Below, one piece after another: positions 24,538 through 36,475 of a stretch of DNA of 64,000 nucleotides. Origin of the DNA: Gymnopus androsaceus JB14. Its lineage: Eukaryota > Basidiomycota > Agaricomycetes > Agaricales > Omphalotaceae. The notes below the pieces were generated by a model. The model saw only the letters and a program-made list of their open reading frames with translations, searched no databases and had not been told where the DNA came from. A program made the translations under genes and the position numbers. Position 1 is the first letter of the stretch. Each line of letters opens with the position of its first letter. The stretch is from assembly GCA_009733575.1 (NCBI GenBank), contig ML769401.1:92730-156729 (forward strand), written 5' to 3'.

Positions 24538-26015
24538 GTGGAATGGAAAAAGGCAAAACGTAGTTACAAGCTTGCAAAACCGAAAGACTCCGCTTCCAAA
24601 TCCGAAAGCGTGAAGAAAACTGGTATGTCTCAAAGTACATCGATCTTCCATGATATGTTTACTCGTCACCACAGGCAAACCGGCGCTAAAGTCGAAAGAC
24701 TCCGCTTCCAAATCCGAAAGCGTGAAGAAAACTGGTATGTCTCAAAGTACATCGATCTTCCATGATATTTTACTCGTCACCACAGGCAAACCGGCGCCAA
24801 AGTCGAAAGACTCCGCTTCCAAATCCGAAAGCGTGAAGAAAACTGGTATGTCTCAAAGTACATCGATCTTCCATGATATTTTACTCGTCACCACAGGCCG
24901 CAAACGCGAACCTTCCTCGACAGATGAAAAAAGCCATCCAAAGAAACAACCACGACTTGAGGCATCTTCTACCTCAAAGGCGAATTCTAGTATTAACGTG
25001 ATAGTGAAAACTGGTATGTCTCAAAGTACATCAATCTTCCATGATATTTTACTCGTCACCACAGGCCGCAAACGCGAACCTTCCTCGACAGATGAAAAAA
25101 GCCATCCAAAGAAACAACCACGACTTGAGGCATCTTCTACCTCAAAGGCGAATTCTAGTATTAACGTGATAGTGTGTTCCTTTCATTTACTGTCATCAAG
25201 AGCTGAACTAACCTCTCGCGAAGAAGGCGCTCACTAAACAACAAGTCCGTATATCTGGACCTTCTGCTCACGCTCATCAAATAACCAATACCCCTCAGAC
25301 AACAGAAGCCACCGAATTAGTAGAGTCGAAAGCCTCTAGCTCCAAGTTAGAAAGCATGAAGATAACCATTCAATCACCCGAGATTCCGAAGTATGTGTTC
25401 AGTGTCATTTTTTGTAACACTTGTTTGATGAAGCTTTGCAGTCCCAATTGTGCCCCATTGGTCATTTCTGGTGGAACGAGTCTTGGACCCGCTATCTCTC
25501 TCCAACCACGCCGCCTATCCTCGAAATCAACCATACGAACTCCATCTCTTCGCTCACTGAACCCCGTCGTTCCTTCCGCTCGATCATCTGAGAATATTAA
25601 CACCCAAACGCCCTCTCTTCAGGCATTGCTGGAGCGTGTTGTTCCATCTTCTCAACCAACGCAGGACACTGGCCATCCCATTAATCTGTCACCCAGTTTT
25701 ATTGAACGTGTTAATCATACGAGACACTGGTACTCCGGAAGGATAAACGATACACAAACTCCTTCTCACATATTCGAAGGCATTGTTCCTTCGTCCCAAC
25801 GATTGCAGGACACTGGCCATCCCTTTGCTTTGTCCCCTGGTTTCGTTGAACGCGTCAATTACTGGCAGTCAGGATCGTGTCAAACTCCTTCTCCTCGCAT
25901 GCTGAATGATGTGGTTCCATCCTCTCAACCATCGCAGCGCGCGCTTGGATCTCCAATATCACTATCACCGAGCTTGCTGAAAAGGACGACCCAATGGCAA
26001 CTTGGCCCTGCCTGA
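23371..26015 (+). CDS. Unrecognised protein: helical N-terminus, repeated disordered C-terminus
   Basis: Exons: 23371-23517, 23568-23798, 23851-23878, 23929-24047, 24101-24484, 24535-24622, 24675-24734, 24786-24845, 24897-25013, 25065-25171, 25227-25390, 25442-26015, about 692 aa. Residues 1 to about 300 are alpha-helical (..WGKIQHALDVLIQVLSITED.., ..DIFGLPGFHSVLIEH.., ..FLLKIAKSSSVRYHLALSVD..), perhaps an ARM-like solenoid; no family is named. Next come basic Ser/Lys repeats: three near-identical KDSASKSESVKKTG units and two RKREPSSTDEKSHPKKQ units, each on its own exon with a copied intron. The C-terminus has three related repeats with VVPSSQ(P)..LSP(S/G)FxERVN. A 54-nt in-frame optional intron exists at 24181-24234. 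Basic runs suggest a nuclear or nucleic-acid-binding role (inference). Confidence 0.75.
24600..25171 (+). repeat. Tandem array of exon+intron units
   Basis: Donors GTATGTCTCAAAGTAC recur at 24623, 24735, 24846 and 25014. The spacings are 112, 111 and 168 nt. Each unit is an exon (60 or 117 nt) plus an almost identical 51-52-nt intron ending TCGTCACCACAG. All these introns are phase 1, so unit number can change without breaking the frame. Confidence 0.93.
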
Positions 26016-26076
26016 ACTGTATGTCTTTGTATCGGATCACTTCGCAGGAATGGACGACCGTGTATTGTACTTGTAT

Positions 26077-26127
26077 TGAATTGCATGGGTTAGTGAATTG
26101 CATGGGTTAGTGAATTGCATGGGTTAG
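26077..26127 (+). repeat. 17-bp unit repeated three times
   Basis: TGAATTGCATGGGTTAG occurs three times without mismatch, in the 3' flank of the preceding gene. The rest of 26016-26316 shows no gene. Confidence 0.95.
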
Positions 26128-26316
26128 TCAGTATATGTACCTGAGATAGAACAAATGAACAACCAGAGTCGAATGATGATTATTTTTGGTAGTCCAATCA
26201 GTCTTTTGCTTCCAGAATAGGAAGTACGCTATAGTTCGTCTCGCAGTCATCATTATTGATGCCATTCGCCAGTCTTCACGTGTCTCCTTCGTTTTCTTCC
26301 TCTCAAGCTCTCCAAA

Positions 26317-29300
26317 ATGTGCAAGAAAAATAAGGTCGCGGACCCATCACAACCTTGGAGCCGTGGCAATCTGGTTAAACGCAAGGAGGTGAGCATGGTA
26401 GATCCAATTCTTTAATGTTATCTTGTTGAATATGGCATAGACATACAACAACAACGAATCCTGGCGCAACCAGCCATCGACAAAAGTCCCAGAGAAAAAG
26501 AATGTCGATGATTCTGTGGAGGAGGCCGTAGGTATTCCCATATTCGCAATGCAAAATTGAACTGACCACTGTCTGGAAATCCAGGCGGAAGGGAATGGTG
26601 TAACTTGTCCAGGCTGCAATAAGTACAAAATTACTCGTTGCGGGGATGATCACAGCTCCGTGCACTACTGGAGCAGTGGGAAATCAAAAAGGGTATTTAA
26701 CCAAATCATCGCTGTGATAAATATTAACCATCGTTGCATAGATTTGTCTAAGTTGTAAAAGAAACGAAACAATCGGACAATGTTCACAATGCGGCGAGAT
26801 AAGACCATTAGTACTGGGAAAACTCTTTGATTCAAAAGTGAATGTTCTTTATTGTCTTTTACCAACGATCTATACTTATCTTCCGTTACACCTTAGATGT
26901 GTGGCAGCTGCAAAGAAGACAAGCAGCGAAAGCGTTGTGCTTCGTGTCACAATGTTAAGGTCACAGGCCGGGAGAGTAAGCATCTTGTAGACAAGGAGGG
27001 AAAACCTGCAAGCGTGAGTTGTACCAACACTGTTAACTTCGCATTTACTCACCTACGGGCCATCCAGATATGCAAAGCTTGCGCAGATAAAGAAGGGGAT
27101 ATGAAGAAGTGCGGGAATCCAAAGTGTCGCAAAATGGCCATCACCACAGTCCGTAGCAAAGTGCATTTTGAAGATGGCGCCGCCATTCAGGGAAAATACG
27201 TCGGTCCCAATATTTGTCTCGGAAAATCGATGCTCATTGGTCATCCCCTTGTTAGATATGCTCCACCTGTCACCATCACGAAAAAACGGGAGAGTGTCCG
27301 ATCTGTAAAGCCCATGCACCCTTGGATTGCACTAGTATCAAGCACTTCAATAGGGAGACCAGGTTGGGCGTGACGGTAGGTCACAAATTTACCTATGGCT
27401 TGTTCAATCTTCACTGCGTTTTAGATTTGTAGGTCCTGCAACGCCAAGGAACAGACAAAACCTTGTTCGCGATGTCAAAGAACAAGTCGAATTTGCTTTC
27501 GTAGCACAAAAGAGTTTGGTAAAGACGGGAAAACGGGGATAGAGGTAACTGTCGTGTCAACGATTTGGATTCTTGTTAATGATCGCTATGGGAGCTAGAT
27601 ATGTTTCAGTTGTTGGAGTTCTGAGATCGAACGGGGGGTGTGCCCTGTCTGCGTTCGGCTCAAGATAGTGAACTCAGTTAATCCGAACGACGGCGAGACA
27701 AAGGTAAATCGAAATGCGCACATGGTATTCTTTGCTGAACCATTCATACGTTTAGTGTTGCCGTTACTGTCGCGAAAAGTTACTCCTCGCCGACGGAATC
27801 GATGACATGCAAGAGGACGAAGAACAAGAAGAACAAGAATCACTAGAAAACGACGACGATGATGAAGGATACGATGATGAGGTGAGGAACCATGTTGACC
27901 TGATCCACCGTTACTAAAGATAACCATACAGGCCGATAATCCAACTGAATGCCATTATGGAAAACCACTTAAACGATTGAACGATGCTCTGGTATGATCT
28001 AGCTTGCTCTCCAGTCAGCTAAGCGACGCTAACCAGACATGCACAGGAGGCCGCTGGTTGGTTATCGACTACAACTCCGAGGGAGGGTGATGAATGGCAG
28101 GCATTACGGCCCGCAGTCCAGACATGGTTGGACAAATGGATGGCAGCTATACTGGCCTGGATCGAGAAACGCATCAAAGGAGATTGGTTAGCAGAAATGG
28201 CGTTGCGAGAATGGACGCGTTTGCAAGATTTGATTGTGCGAGTGTTATCTCCTGGTATTGAACTTAACCTGATCCAGGATTCTTTTTAGCACGAAGCGTA
28301 TCTGCAAATACCTGGTTCAGGGGTGTGGCCTATCCGTATGCTTCTCCAACAAGGAAACCTTGTCGAATCCGACAATGGCGTCCAGTATGAGCCTCCGATA
28401 GCACTCCAGCGATATCTCTTTGTGAGGACTTACCGGGGACCATGGCCGACGAATAGTGATTGCGCTCTGTGTGGATGTAGGACACAGCGTGATTTTTCAC
28501 CGACCAATATGTTCTACCTTTCGCTCCTGAGCGACTGGCGTGAAAAGTTCGTGCTCCCCGACTCTCAATTCCTCTGCAGCGAAGGGAAAATCCAACGAGG
28601 AGATAACCACTCTTGTGCTGCCTTCATAGAAAGATGTTGTTTGCCTTTCGCAAGCAAACGGTCGTTCCTTCGCAAATATGAAGAGTTTGCTGCCCTGCAT
28701 ATAGAAAAAAGTTATCAATATATAAACCAGAATGCTACCCTGGAATATCTAGCCATCGGGGATTTTTACCGTCTCCTCCACGGTCGACAGATGACGGACT
28801 TCATTTCCTCCAAACCCAGCTTCATCTCTCACAACGTTATAGGGGATCGAGCATGGCTTGGAGTGTTTGAGCATTCCGCCATTTTGGCAGAGCGGGGTGA
28901 TTGCTCTCCTATCCGCCACCACACGAATACAGTTGGCAACAATTTCAAGACGTTGGACGACTTCATCAAGGCTGATGTTGATTCTCGCATCGCTTCAGGC
29001 CAGGTTCCTGCCAATGATCGATTGGAGCATGAACGTCGTCAATGGGCAAACATTTCTGCTCACGTTCGTTGTTGTCCCGACCAGTTCAGGGTCGGTCCAG
29101 GTCCAGGAGAGAAAAAACGACAGGTATCATGGGACCGCCAGTGCAAGATGCTTGATATCTGTCAGTCTCCATACATTGCCAGAACGACTCAAGCAGCCAG
29201 GGATGCTCACGTTGATATAGAGTCAGCGACCTCTGATCAGTATAGCCAATTCCACATTGCAGGGAAGGCAGCCATCCCCCTTTCGCACTTTGAGCGGGCC

Positions 29301-30011
29301 TTCGATGCTGCGGTCATAAGCAGTATCTCTGGATATGAGTTTGGACTGTCGCCGGTGGAAAAGAAGAAGTTGTTGATCTGGGAACACCGGCATGCGAAGA
29401 AGGGACTACCAACCCAACTCCGACCTTTGACGGAGCGCAAAGTCAATCCCTCGCTCTATGGGCCTGACCGGATTCTTGAGGACATCGCTGCGGAAGGAGG
29501 TGATGCGGGCGAAATGAAACGGAGACTGGACGAAGTCATACAGAGAGTCATTGTCTGCTCAGCTGATGGGTACGTTGATCCCTTTGCGGAGCTAGTTGAC
29601 ACTGTCCTAGCATCGGATCCGGACCACTACTACGCTGGAAAAGAATTCTTCCTTCACTCGGACGATACAAAGCTCACTTACACACCTAGTCCCATTTACG
29701 CCGTCGCTCGTGCGGCTAGGGAAGCGTTACACCAGCGTGACCCTACCGCTGAAATAAGGCGCCTTCAGTCCATTGCTAAGCGCAATCCTGCCCTCAAGGG
29801 CTACGATGCATCACCGGAACGACTGGCTTCCCTACGGCGTTGGTCGGCGAAGGATGCGGTGCTCCCAATACCTACTCTAATGCAAGTCGACGAGTATCGG
29901 GAGAAACATACGAAAAAAGTCCCGTTTTTGGATGTTCTCTTATTTTTCGGTCTGGAAAAGGTACAGCAGGCTGGTATAGACACCCGAACAAGGGAAGAGG
30001 GACGAGGCTGA
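26317..30011 (+). CDS. Unrecognised 1,017-aa protein with a chain of CxxC...CxxC modules
   Basis: Thirteen exons, all introns phase 0: 26317-26388, 26441-26527, 26585-26692, 26742-26837, 26897-27013, 27068-27199, 27256-27375, 27425-27544, 27599-27703, 27756-27881, 27932-27991, 28047-28235, 28290-30011. Exons 3-10 encode Cys modules: VTCPGC.., ICLSC..CSQC, MCGSC..CASC, ICKAC..CGNPKC, ICSTC..CPIC, ICRSC..CSRC, ICFSC..CPVC, CCRYC. Most exons open exactly at the ICxxC. These look like zinc ribbons or knuckles. An acidic linker (..DDDDEGYDDE) follows. The last 570 residues form a large domain with further Cys/His (CALCGC, CSEGK..HSCAAFIERCC) and a helical end. No catalytic motif or known family was recognised. 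A role in RNA, DNA or ubiquitin biology would be a guess. Confidence 0.8.
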
Positions 30012-30169
30012 GGCTAGTTCATGATCGCAGCTTGCAGTTGACTGAATTTTCGGGGTGCTTTTACGTCGCTCCATGTATTCTTGGTGTCAATACAATGATA
30101 TTTGTAAATTATTATAGTTGTGTACAATACTCGATAAAGGTCAAGAACTGGGCGGTAGTGGTAGCAATC

Positions 30170-33057
30170 CTACGCAGCCCGTGCAACTGGTTCCCGTAAC
30201 ATCAAGCCTGAATCCTGCCATTCGATTTTCTGCGTCAAGATCGACAGCCAGATAAATTTTAGATCGTGGATCGGAAATTTGGGGTCTACCGCATCCCATC
30301 TCTCCTTGTCCTCTTCGCATGACACGTAGTGACCGAACGGTACATCATCGCCCACTTTGAGAGCCAGTTGACGATCATTGGGCGGTGAAGAGATTTCTTT
30401 GCAATCCCCTCCAAATGCTTTCAAGATCATTTCGAATTCATTTCGCTCGTCTCCCAAAGGTTTCACGTTGGGCGTGATATAGAATGTGTGCTTTTTGAAG
30501 AGAGGGGCCCTCTTGAGCTCGCTTGCACGTTGTAGAGAGACAGCAAGGTCAACCTCATTCCATTCGCCTCGGTCCTTGAGGATATATGGTTCCTCCTCTG
30601 TAAAGTCTTGGTCAGGATTATGATATCAGCTGATGTCGATGACTACTCACCGAGTAACTTATTCGCAGCCGCAGAGTCTTCCACCCACTTGATCGTCACA
30701 ATAAACGGAGCAACTGCCAGCGCGCAGAGAAACTTTGTGGTAAGTGAGATTTTTTCAGCTATTAGATGCGTGATGCCCGTATCTGTGGGTTTGGTCGTGA
30801 ACTTGACCTTCAAACCGGCCAGTTTCTGCAACAAAAGTGAGATCATGAATCGATTACTAGGTGACCCCTGACACACTTTCCGCTGATCCTCCGTCAAAAG
30901 CACCTGAGTGGTTGCGACTTTGACCAGTCTGGGCCGGGATTTAATCTTCTTATCTGGCCGAGCCTCGTCCGATGCCATCTTTCTTTTCTTCTTTGATACG
31001 GATTCGGGATGACTCTCGTCGATTCGTTGTTTAGATGAGGAGACGAAAGCAGTTTCGACTGCTTGAACGGAAGCGGGGGTAGCATCAACTCGTCGTCGAG
31101 AAGAGTCGGAATCGATGAAAGTGGAAACAGTGACATGTCGATCGCCCGAGTTCCTTTGGGAGATTGTTACAGATGCCTGGCCGACATCCGCTCTTGTGAA
31201 CTCCTGATCCACTTCTAGTGATAGTGATAGTGATTGTGAGTGGATAAGATGTGCCTTGACAGAAGTGAATGTTGTTCGTACCCTCAATCTCGACACGTTC
31301 CACCATTTCTTTGCCAGTCATATCTATTTCGTCCAGGAAAGAGCCAACCGTTGCCTGCGGAGATTGGATTGTCGCTGGTTCGGCTTTATCTGTGTGTTCC
31401 TCAGGCAACTGTTTCGCCACATCGCCGTGTACACTCATTGCAGGCTCATGATTTTTGACTGGGGAAGGGGATAGAGCGGATGCGAGTCCAAGATCCAACG
31501 AATCCACAAAGTCGTTCAACAAGCCGTTTTGGGAGAGGAGTGGAGAAACGGTGAGAGAGGGTGTCCATGGTCCAGAATCTACCATTTTCCACTTAATGAA
31601 AGATCGTTCGAGCCATGGCAAATCCCTGATCGGTATTTTCAGGCTAAGAGCGTTCTGATACTTGAGGGTATGTGAACTGAAACGATCTCAATATCGAAAT
31701 GGATAATATGACAATGCAATACTTACCTGGCCGCTATGAGCAGGAGAGTGCTCTCCGGTCTCAAATCCGGGGTGAACACGGCACCCATGGTCTGAATAAG
31801 CGCTTTGACATAATCTCTTGCCTCTCCGGTAAAGTTGGTGACCGTAACCTCCTGCGAATGAACTGAATGAGAAAGAGTGACATGGATACCAGGCGTGAGT
31901 GCATACTTTTTGGATGAGAGCACGAATCTTTGTACGTGGCACGGGAAAATGCAGTAATTGCATATAGGGCGATGTCATTTCACCAGAGGCGGCGACATGG
32001 AAGAACCACGATAACGACGCTATAGTTTTCCGTAGCCTGACTGCCTTGAACAGAAGTTGTCAACGAAGTTGTGAACAAGGGTAGCAATACACACCTCGGC
32101 ATATGCTAAGCCATCGCGGTACGCTGTGATGAAAATGTCGCAGTCTTCAACCTTGACTGCTTCAGCCTGCTCGTCCTCATTCCCTTCAATCGAAACAACG
32201 CGGCCATCCAGTCTTTCGATGAGAGCATGTATCGAAGATCTCCGCTCATCAAGATCTAGAACGACGCTCATCAGTAGCCGAGAGTTCATGAAGCCAGTTT
32301 GATTCGGGACTTCGGGAGTAAGAGCTAGGAGAGCATTTTGGGAATGATCTTGTAATATCACCGGATCTGGCCAACAGTAGACGTCTATGCTAAGGAGCTC
32401 GCCTCTCTTTAACACCTCGTCAAACCATTCGGGGATAATTATCGAAGGAAGTTGGCCTTGGGCGGAGATTTGTTCGCAAAAGGCGATCGCTTTTTCGAAT
32501 TTTTCAGAGTCGGAATCGTTGGCGAAGAAATGGGTCACATCCTGGCCAATATTTTCCCTCCACTGTCCACCGAGAGACTGGATAGCTGAGGAGATTATAG
32601 GGAATTCATTGTCGGACTTTGTGCATTGGTGAGAATGGAGCAGACAATGGCTATTGACAGACTCACATCGGCTGAGCAACCCACCACACCGGAAAATATA
32701 AGCCGCGGATTTGTCGAGTAGAATTGGGTCCTGAAGAGAATATTAAACAAATATCTCGCGAAGAAAACGGTACATACGGCTGAAGGTAGTTTAGTATGAA
32801 AGATCTTTCGATCCATTTCGGCTGAGGAAATTTTAAATAGGAAATTTTAATTTTGGTCTTTAGGAAACACGTACTGTGACAACTGGGGTAGTACCAGAGA
32901 TATCTTTGTAACTGTCCCAATCGAAGGTTACGATGTGGGTAGCATTTTCTGCCCTCCAGGTGCTTTTGCCACCGTTCTCTTCGATTTTTATTGATATATT
33001 TTGGAAGAATTCACAGGGTAAATCGATAAAGAAAAACAGATTTCGGAAGATGGCCAT
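30170..33057 (-). CDS. RTT107: Multi-BRCT DNA-damage scaffold, Rtt107/Brc1 type
   Basis: Rtt107/Brc1 proteins bind phosphorylated H2A at damaged replication forks and recruit repair factors. Ten exons (33057-32875, 32821-32778, 32730-32667, 32616-32095, 32044-31907, 31851-31727, 31676-31282, 31214-30877, 30825-30651, 30597-30170) give 803 aa. The next ATG upstream (33087) would add 10. N-terminal BRCT repeats show ..IEENGGKSTWRAENATHIV, ..LIFSGVVGCSADV.., QSLGGQWRENIGQDVTHFF and IPEWFDEVLKRGE. A conserved block (VRLRKTIASLSWFFHV, QLLHFPVPRTKI) links to another BRCT (VTVTNFTGEARDYVKALI, MGAVFTPDL). A long acidic/Ser-rich linker with a basic stretch (SKKKRKM) precedes the C-terminal BRCT pair (..GITHLIAEKISLTTKFLCAL, FIVTIKWVEDS; ..HTFYITPNV, FGGDCKEIS). 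Frame intact. Confidence 0.88.
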
Positions 33058-33307
33058 AACTGAGGAGTTGATTGAAAGTCGCGTCAAGAAAACTCGGATA
33101 AGATCAGGCGCCCAAGATCAGCGCACATGATGTTATAGATAACGGTCGAAGCCGTAACTACCTAAACGAGTAATCCCGCCTTAATAAAAATCGGCCTGAA
33201 TTCAGGTCGACTTTGTGCCAGATAACGCCTGTACTATATCACGACCTTTTTCTTCTTTTCGGTATTCATTCTTCTTTTTCTGTATTCATTCTTCCGATAG
33301 AAATTTC

Positions 33308-33711
33308 GAACAACGCTGGATGTCCTGCGCCCGCTTGTGCGGTCGATCTCGGTCCCGACTGTAAGCTACTTCCATCATCACTGTTGTTATTTTCGCTCAA
33401 TCGTCATCCGTATCATAGGCCCCGCTCCAATAGCAGGTCCCTTCGATTCGACTGGTTTCCCTGTTGGTTGCAAATCTGCCTGTGACGCAGACCTCGACGG
33501 TGACCCAACTAATTCTGCCAACTGCTGCACTGGATCACATGACACTGCGGCAACTTGCCCTTCCTCAGGTGTCGAGTTCTATTCATATTTCAAGGATACA
33601 TGCCCAGATGCATACGCCTACGCCTACGACGAGTCCAGCCAAAGCGCCCTCTGGACGTGTCCCTCGGCTTCGAACGCCGATTACACCATCACCTTCTGTC
33701 CGCCTTCTTAA
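33308..33711 (+). pseudogene. 5'-truncated thaumatin-like gene copy
   Basis: Near-identical to the end of the 21616-22725 gene from NNAGCPAPACAVDLGPDC to the stop. The signal peptide and first half are missing. The preceding sequence (33190-33307) is unrelated and pyrimidine-rich. A frame from 33213 reads into it but skips the intron. Without a signal peptide and half the fold, function is unlikely. Confidence 0.85.
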
Positions 33712-35523
33712 ACAGGTGGCTACTAGCTCCGAGATATATGGTGGAGAAGTGGCTGTTGAACTACTATTGAGGAAACTGTAATTTATGGCATTCTCTTGGA
33801 TTTTTTTTTTATACGTGCAAAATCACAAATGGGCTACTCTTATTGGGATGTAAGATGCACGAATGCGTATCGCCTGCCTTCTTAGCATCCATTTCGAGAC
33901 GGTATAATCCAAAAAAGTGGCTAGACCAGAGTTTCCTCGAATTGCAAGTGAACGAGCTCGAGCTGGAAGGGGTTTGGGTCAAGGTTCCAGTGGATACATA
34001 GGCTAAGATTCGGCCCCGAAACTACTATATCTCGTGTATAAGTAACTATACAGGAAATGCCCCGATCACGTATGCCCCAATATACTTATCCCATCTTTCG
34101 ATCAAGCAGGATTCCTTTCATCTCCGAGTCAAGATTTAAGACAGGCCGGCTGAGTACGATCTTGCCCCCGAGACCATGTTGAAATAAGTATTCCAAAAAC
34201 CAAAGTAGTACTCACCCTAAAAACCAGCTAAAAACCTATGGAAAACGAGTGTGAGTATCCACGGTTGAGGGCAGGTCATTGATGTGTTGGCCGAAAATGA
34301 TATCATCGTTTCTTTCCTCTTTCCTTCATTCCTTGACGCGTCAAACGCGTACATATGCCGAAAGCTATAATCCAAGCAGGCCCTTGGGGCAAAATCCAGC
34401 ATGCTCTCGATGTCCTCATTCAAGTACTTTCGATAACTGAAGATAATCAGGAATTCCAAGAGATGGATGATACGCTTCGTGCGCTAAAGTGGACATTGAC
34501 GGTAAGAATTATTCCTATCCACTATCGATTGATATTTAATCAGCTTTCAAGGCCTTACCTTTACCTTCTGCTGTCGATGCCATGAAGGTCCTGGCAGACA
34601 TATTCGGATTACCAGGATTCCATTCCGTTTTGATCGAACACAGAAAAACCGAATATCTCAATATGCTATACCATTTAATCAGATCTATGCAAGAGCGAAA
34701 GACCCATGCGAGACTGGAAAATGATACGAAACTCGTTCCGTTATGGATAGAGACAGAAACTTCTATACTTATTGGGCTTTCGGTACGTTTTTTTTTTCCA
34801 AATTATGGCTTCACAACCTTACTAAATCAATGTAGAAATATTTAGACCACTGTTCGGATTTTGGTACGCTCGGATTTACCGTGTATTACGCGTCTTTCAT
34901 CTTTGGATTTCAGACGCGACTGCATTGCGCATATCTCAGTATATCGGTTCAGCAATATGTTCTGAACACTTTCCGATGTGCGAGCCGCACGTAACGAAGC
35001 TCCCAGAAGACGAAGAAGACCTCCGACGCAATGTGAGCAGCTTGCCATCCTATCGCTGACTACTCTAATGTGTGAAATTTCTCAGGTCGTCTCGTTTTTG
35101 CTCAAGATCGCTAAGAGTAGCTCTGTTAGATACCATCTAGCTTTGAGCGTTGACCTACTTGGCCCGTATGTCTTCCTTCTTACTTGCTACGCTCCTCCTT
35201 TAGCTCATTCGCATCTTAGGAAACGTCTTGCTGCAGCGATGATACGCGCGGCCAATGGTAACCCTGATTACCGTCTGTCGTACCAGGCAAGCTTACCCTT
35301 TGTAGACACAGATCTCTTCGAGTCATTGATTCTCCTTCTGAATTGTATCCGTGATTTCCCCGAGGCGTTTACCTTCGATCCATGGAAGGTGCAAACTTAC
35401 TGGAACATGTTTGCGGAAACATTGGAACTACACGAAGAGCTGCGTGAACAGTTGTTGGGCAGGGGGATCGTGAGTTATCTTCAAGCTACACATCATTAGT
35501 CTTATGTCATCTCTTTTAGCCAG
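33308..35523 (+). repeat. Segmental duplication, copy B
   Basis: Direct copy of 22322-24537, about 11 kb downstream. It is very similar through exons, introns and spacer (for instance a single-base GGAAAAACC/AGAAAAACC change), so it is recent relative to the inverted repeat at 1.4-5.0 kb. The left edge falls inside a thaumatin exon and the right edge at the intron 5/exon 6 boundary of the helical gene. Confidence 0.92.
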
Positions 35524-35561
35524 TTAACATGGCCTATACGAAACCACGTCATAGCGAGTAG
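34355..35561 (+). CDS. Truncated copy of the helical protein (N-terminal domain only)
   Basis: Exons 1-5 of the 23371 gene are retained with open frame and conserved splice sites (MPKAIIQAGPWGKIQ.. to ..LREQLLGRGI). If intron 5 is spliced at the conserved TTTTAG, the frame continues only PVNMAYTKPRHSE and stops at 35559-35561. None of the Ser/Lys exon repeats or the C-terminal repeats are present. It could still make a stable helical domain; it could also be silent. Changes include G to R in EHRKTEYLN and R to P in KLVPLW. Confidence 0.6.
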
Positions 35562-35937
35562 TTACACAGTAGGCTACTAGTAATAGTACTAGAAGTGCAA
35601 TCGCAAATGTCCGTATCATAAACTTCTGCAAATATCATCCAATGGGCTTCATTTTTTGCAATTAAGCTGTACATACCCTAAAGTATGTAAGTCCTGATTT
35701 TGACGATTTTAGGTGAACCTTGAGTCCAGCCAGCACTGAGCCGAGAAGAGGTCAAAATTTGGCGGGCAATGCAATCGCGTTTTGACAGGTGTCGGCAATC
35801 CCCGAAAGCTGCACTTTCACCTCTCTTTCCTTGCTTGAGAGCGTTCAACTTCAATTAAAGCTGCTGGATAAACTTCAAACACCCTAATTAGTCTATATGA
35901 ATGTCCCATCCAAGCCTCAAAAGTACAAAAAAATCAA

Positions 35938-36475
35938 GGATACATGCCCAGATGCATACGCCTATGCCTACAACAAGTCCAGCCAAAGCGCCCTCTGGAC
36001 GTGTCCCTCGGCTTCAAACGCCAATTACACCATCACATTCTGTCCGCCTTCTTAAACAGGTGGCTACAAGCTCCGAGATATATGGTGGAGAAGTGGTTGT
36101 TGAACTATTATTGAGGAAACTGTAATTTACGAGCATTCTCTTGGATTTTTTTTGTATACATGTTGCAAAATCACAAATGGGCTACTCTTGTTGGGATATA
36201 AGATCTAACGAATGTGTATCGCCTGCCTTCTTAGCATCCATTTTGAGACGGTATGATCCGAAAAGTGGCTAGACGACAGAGTTTCCTGCAATTGCAAGTG
36301 AACGAGCTCGAGCTGGAAGGGGTATGGGCTAAGATTCGGCTCCGAAACTACTATATATCCCATCTTTCGACCAAGCAGGATTTCATCTCCGAGCCAAGAT
36401 TCAATACAGGCCGGCTGAGTGTGATCTTGCCCCCAGAGACTATGTTGAAATAAGTATTCCAAAAACATATATCTG
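35938..36475 (+). pseudogene. Third fragment of the thaumatin-like gene 3' end
   Basis: Matches the last 120 bp of thaumatin coding sequence plus the 3' flank of copies A and B, with more differences (for example GACGAA to AACAAG) and internal deletions. It is older or less constrained than copy B. The remainder of 35562-37040 shows no gene. Confidence 0.85.

Noticed and set aside
33213..33485. 90-codon frame leading into the thaumatin copy
   Set aside because: It reads unrelated upstream sequence and then through a thaumatin intron. It gives no signal peptide and no complete fold.
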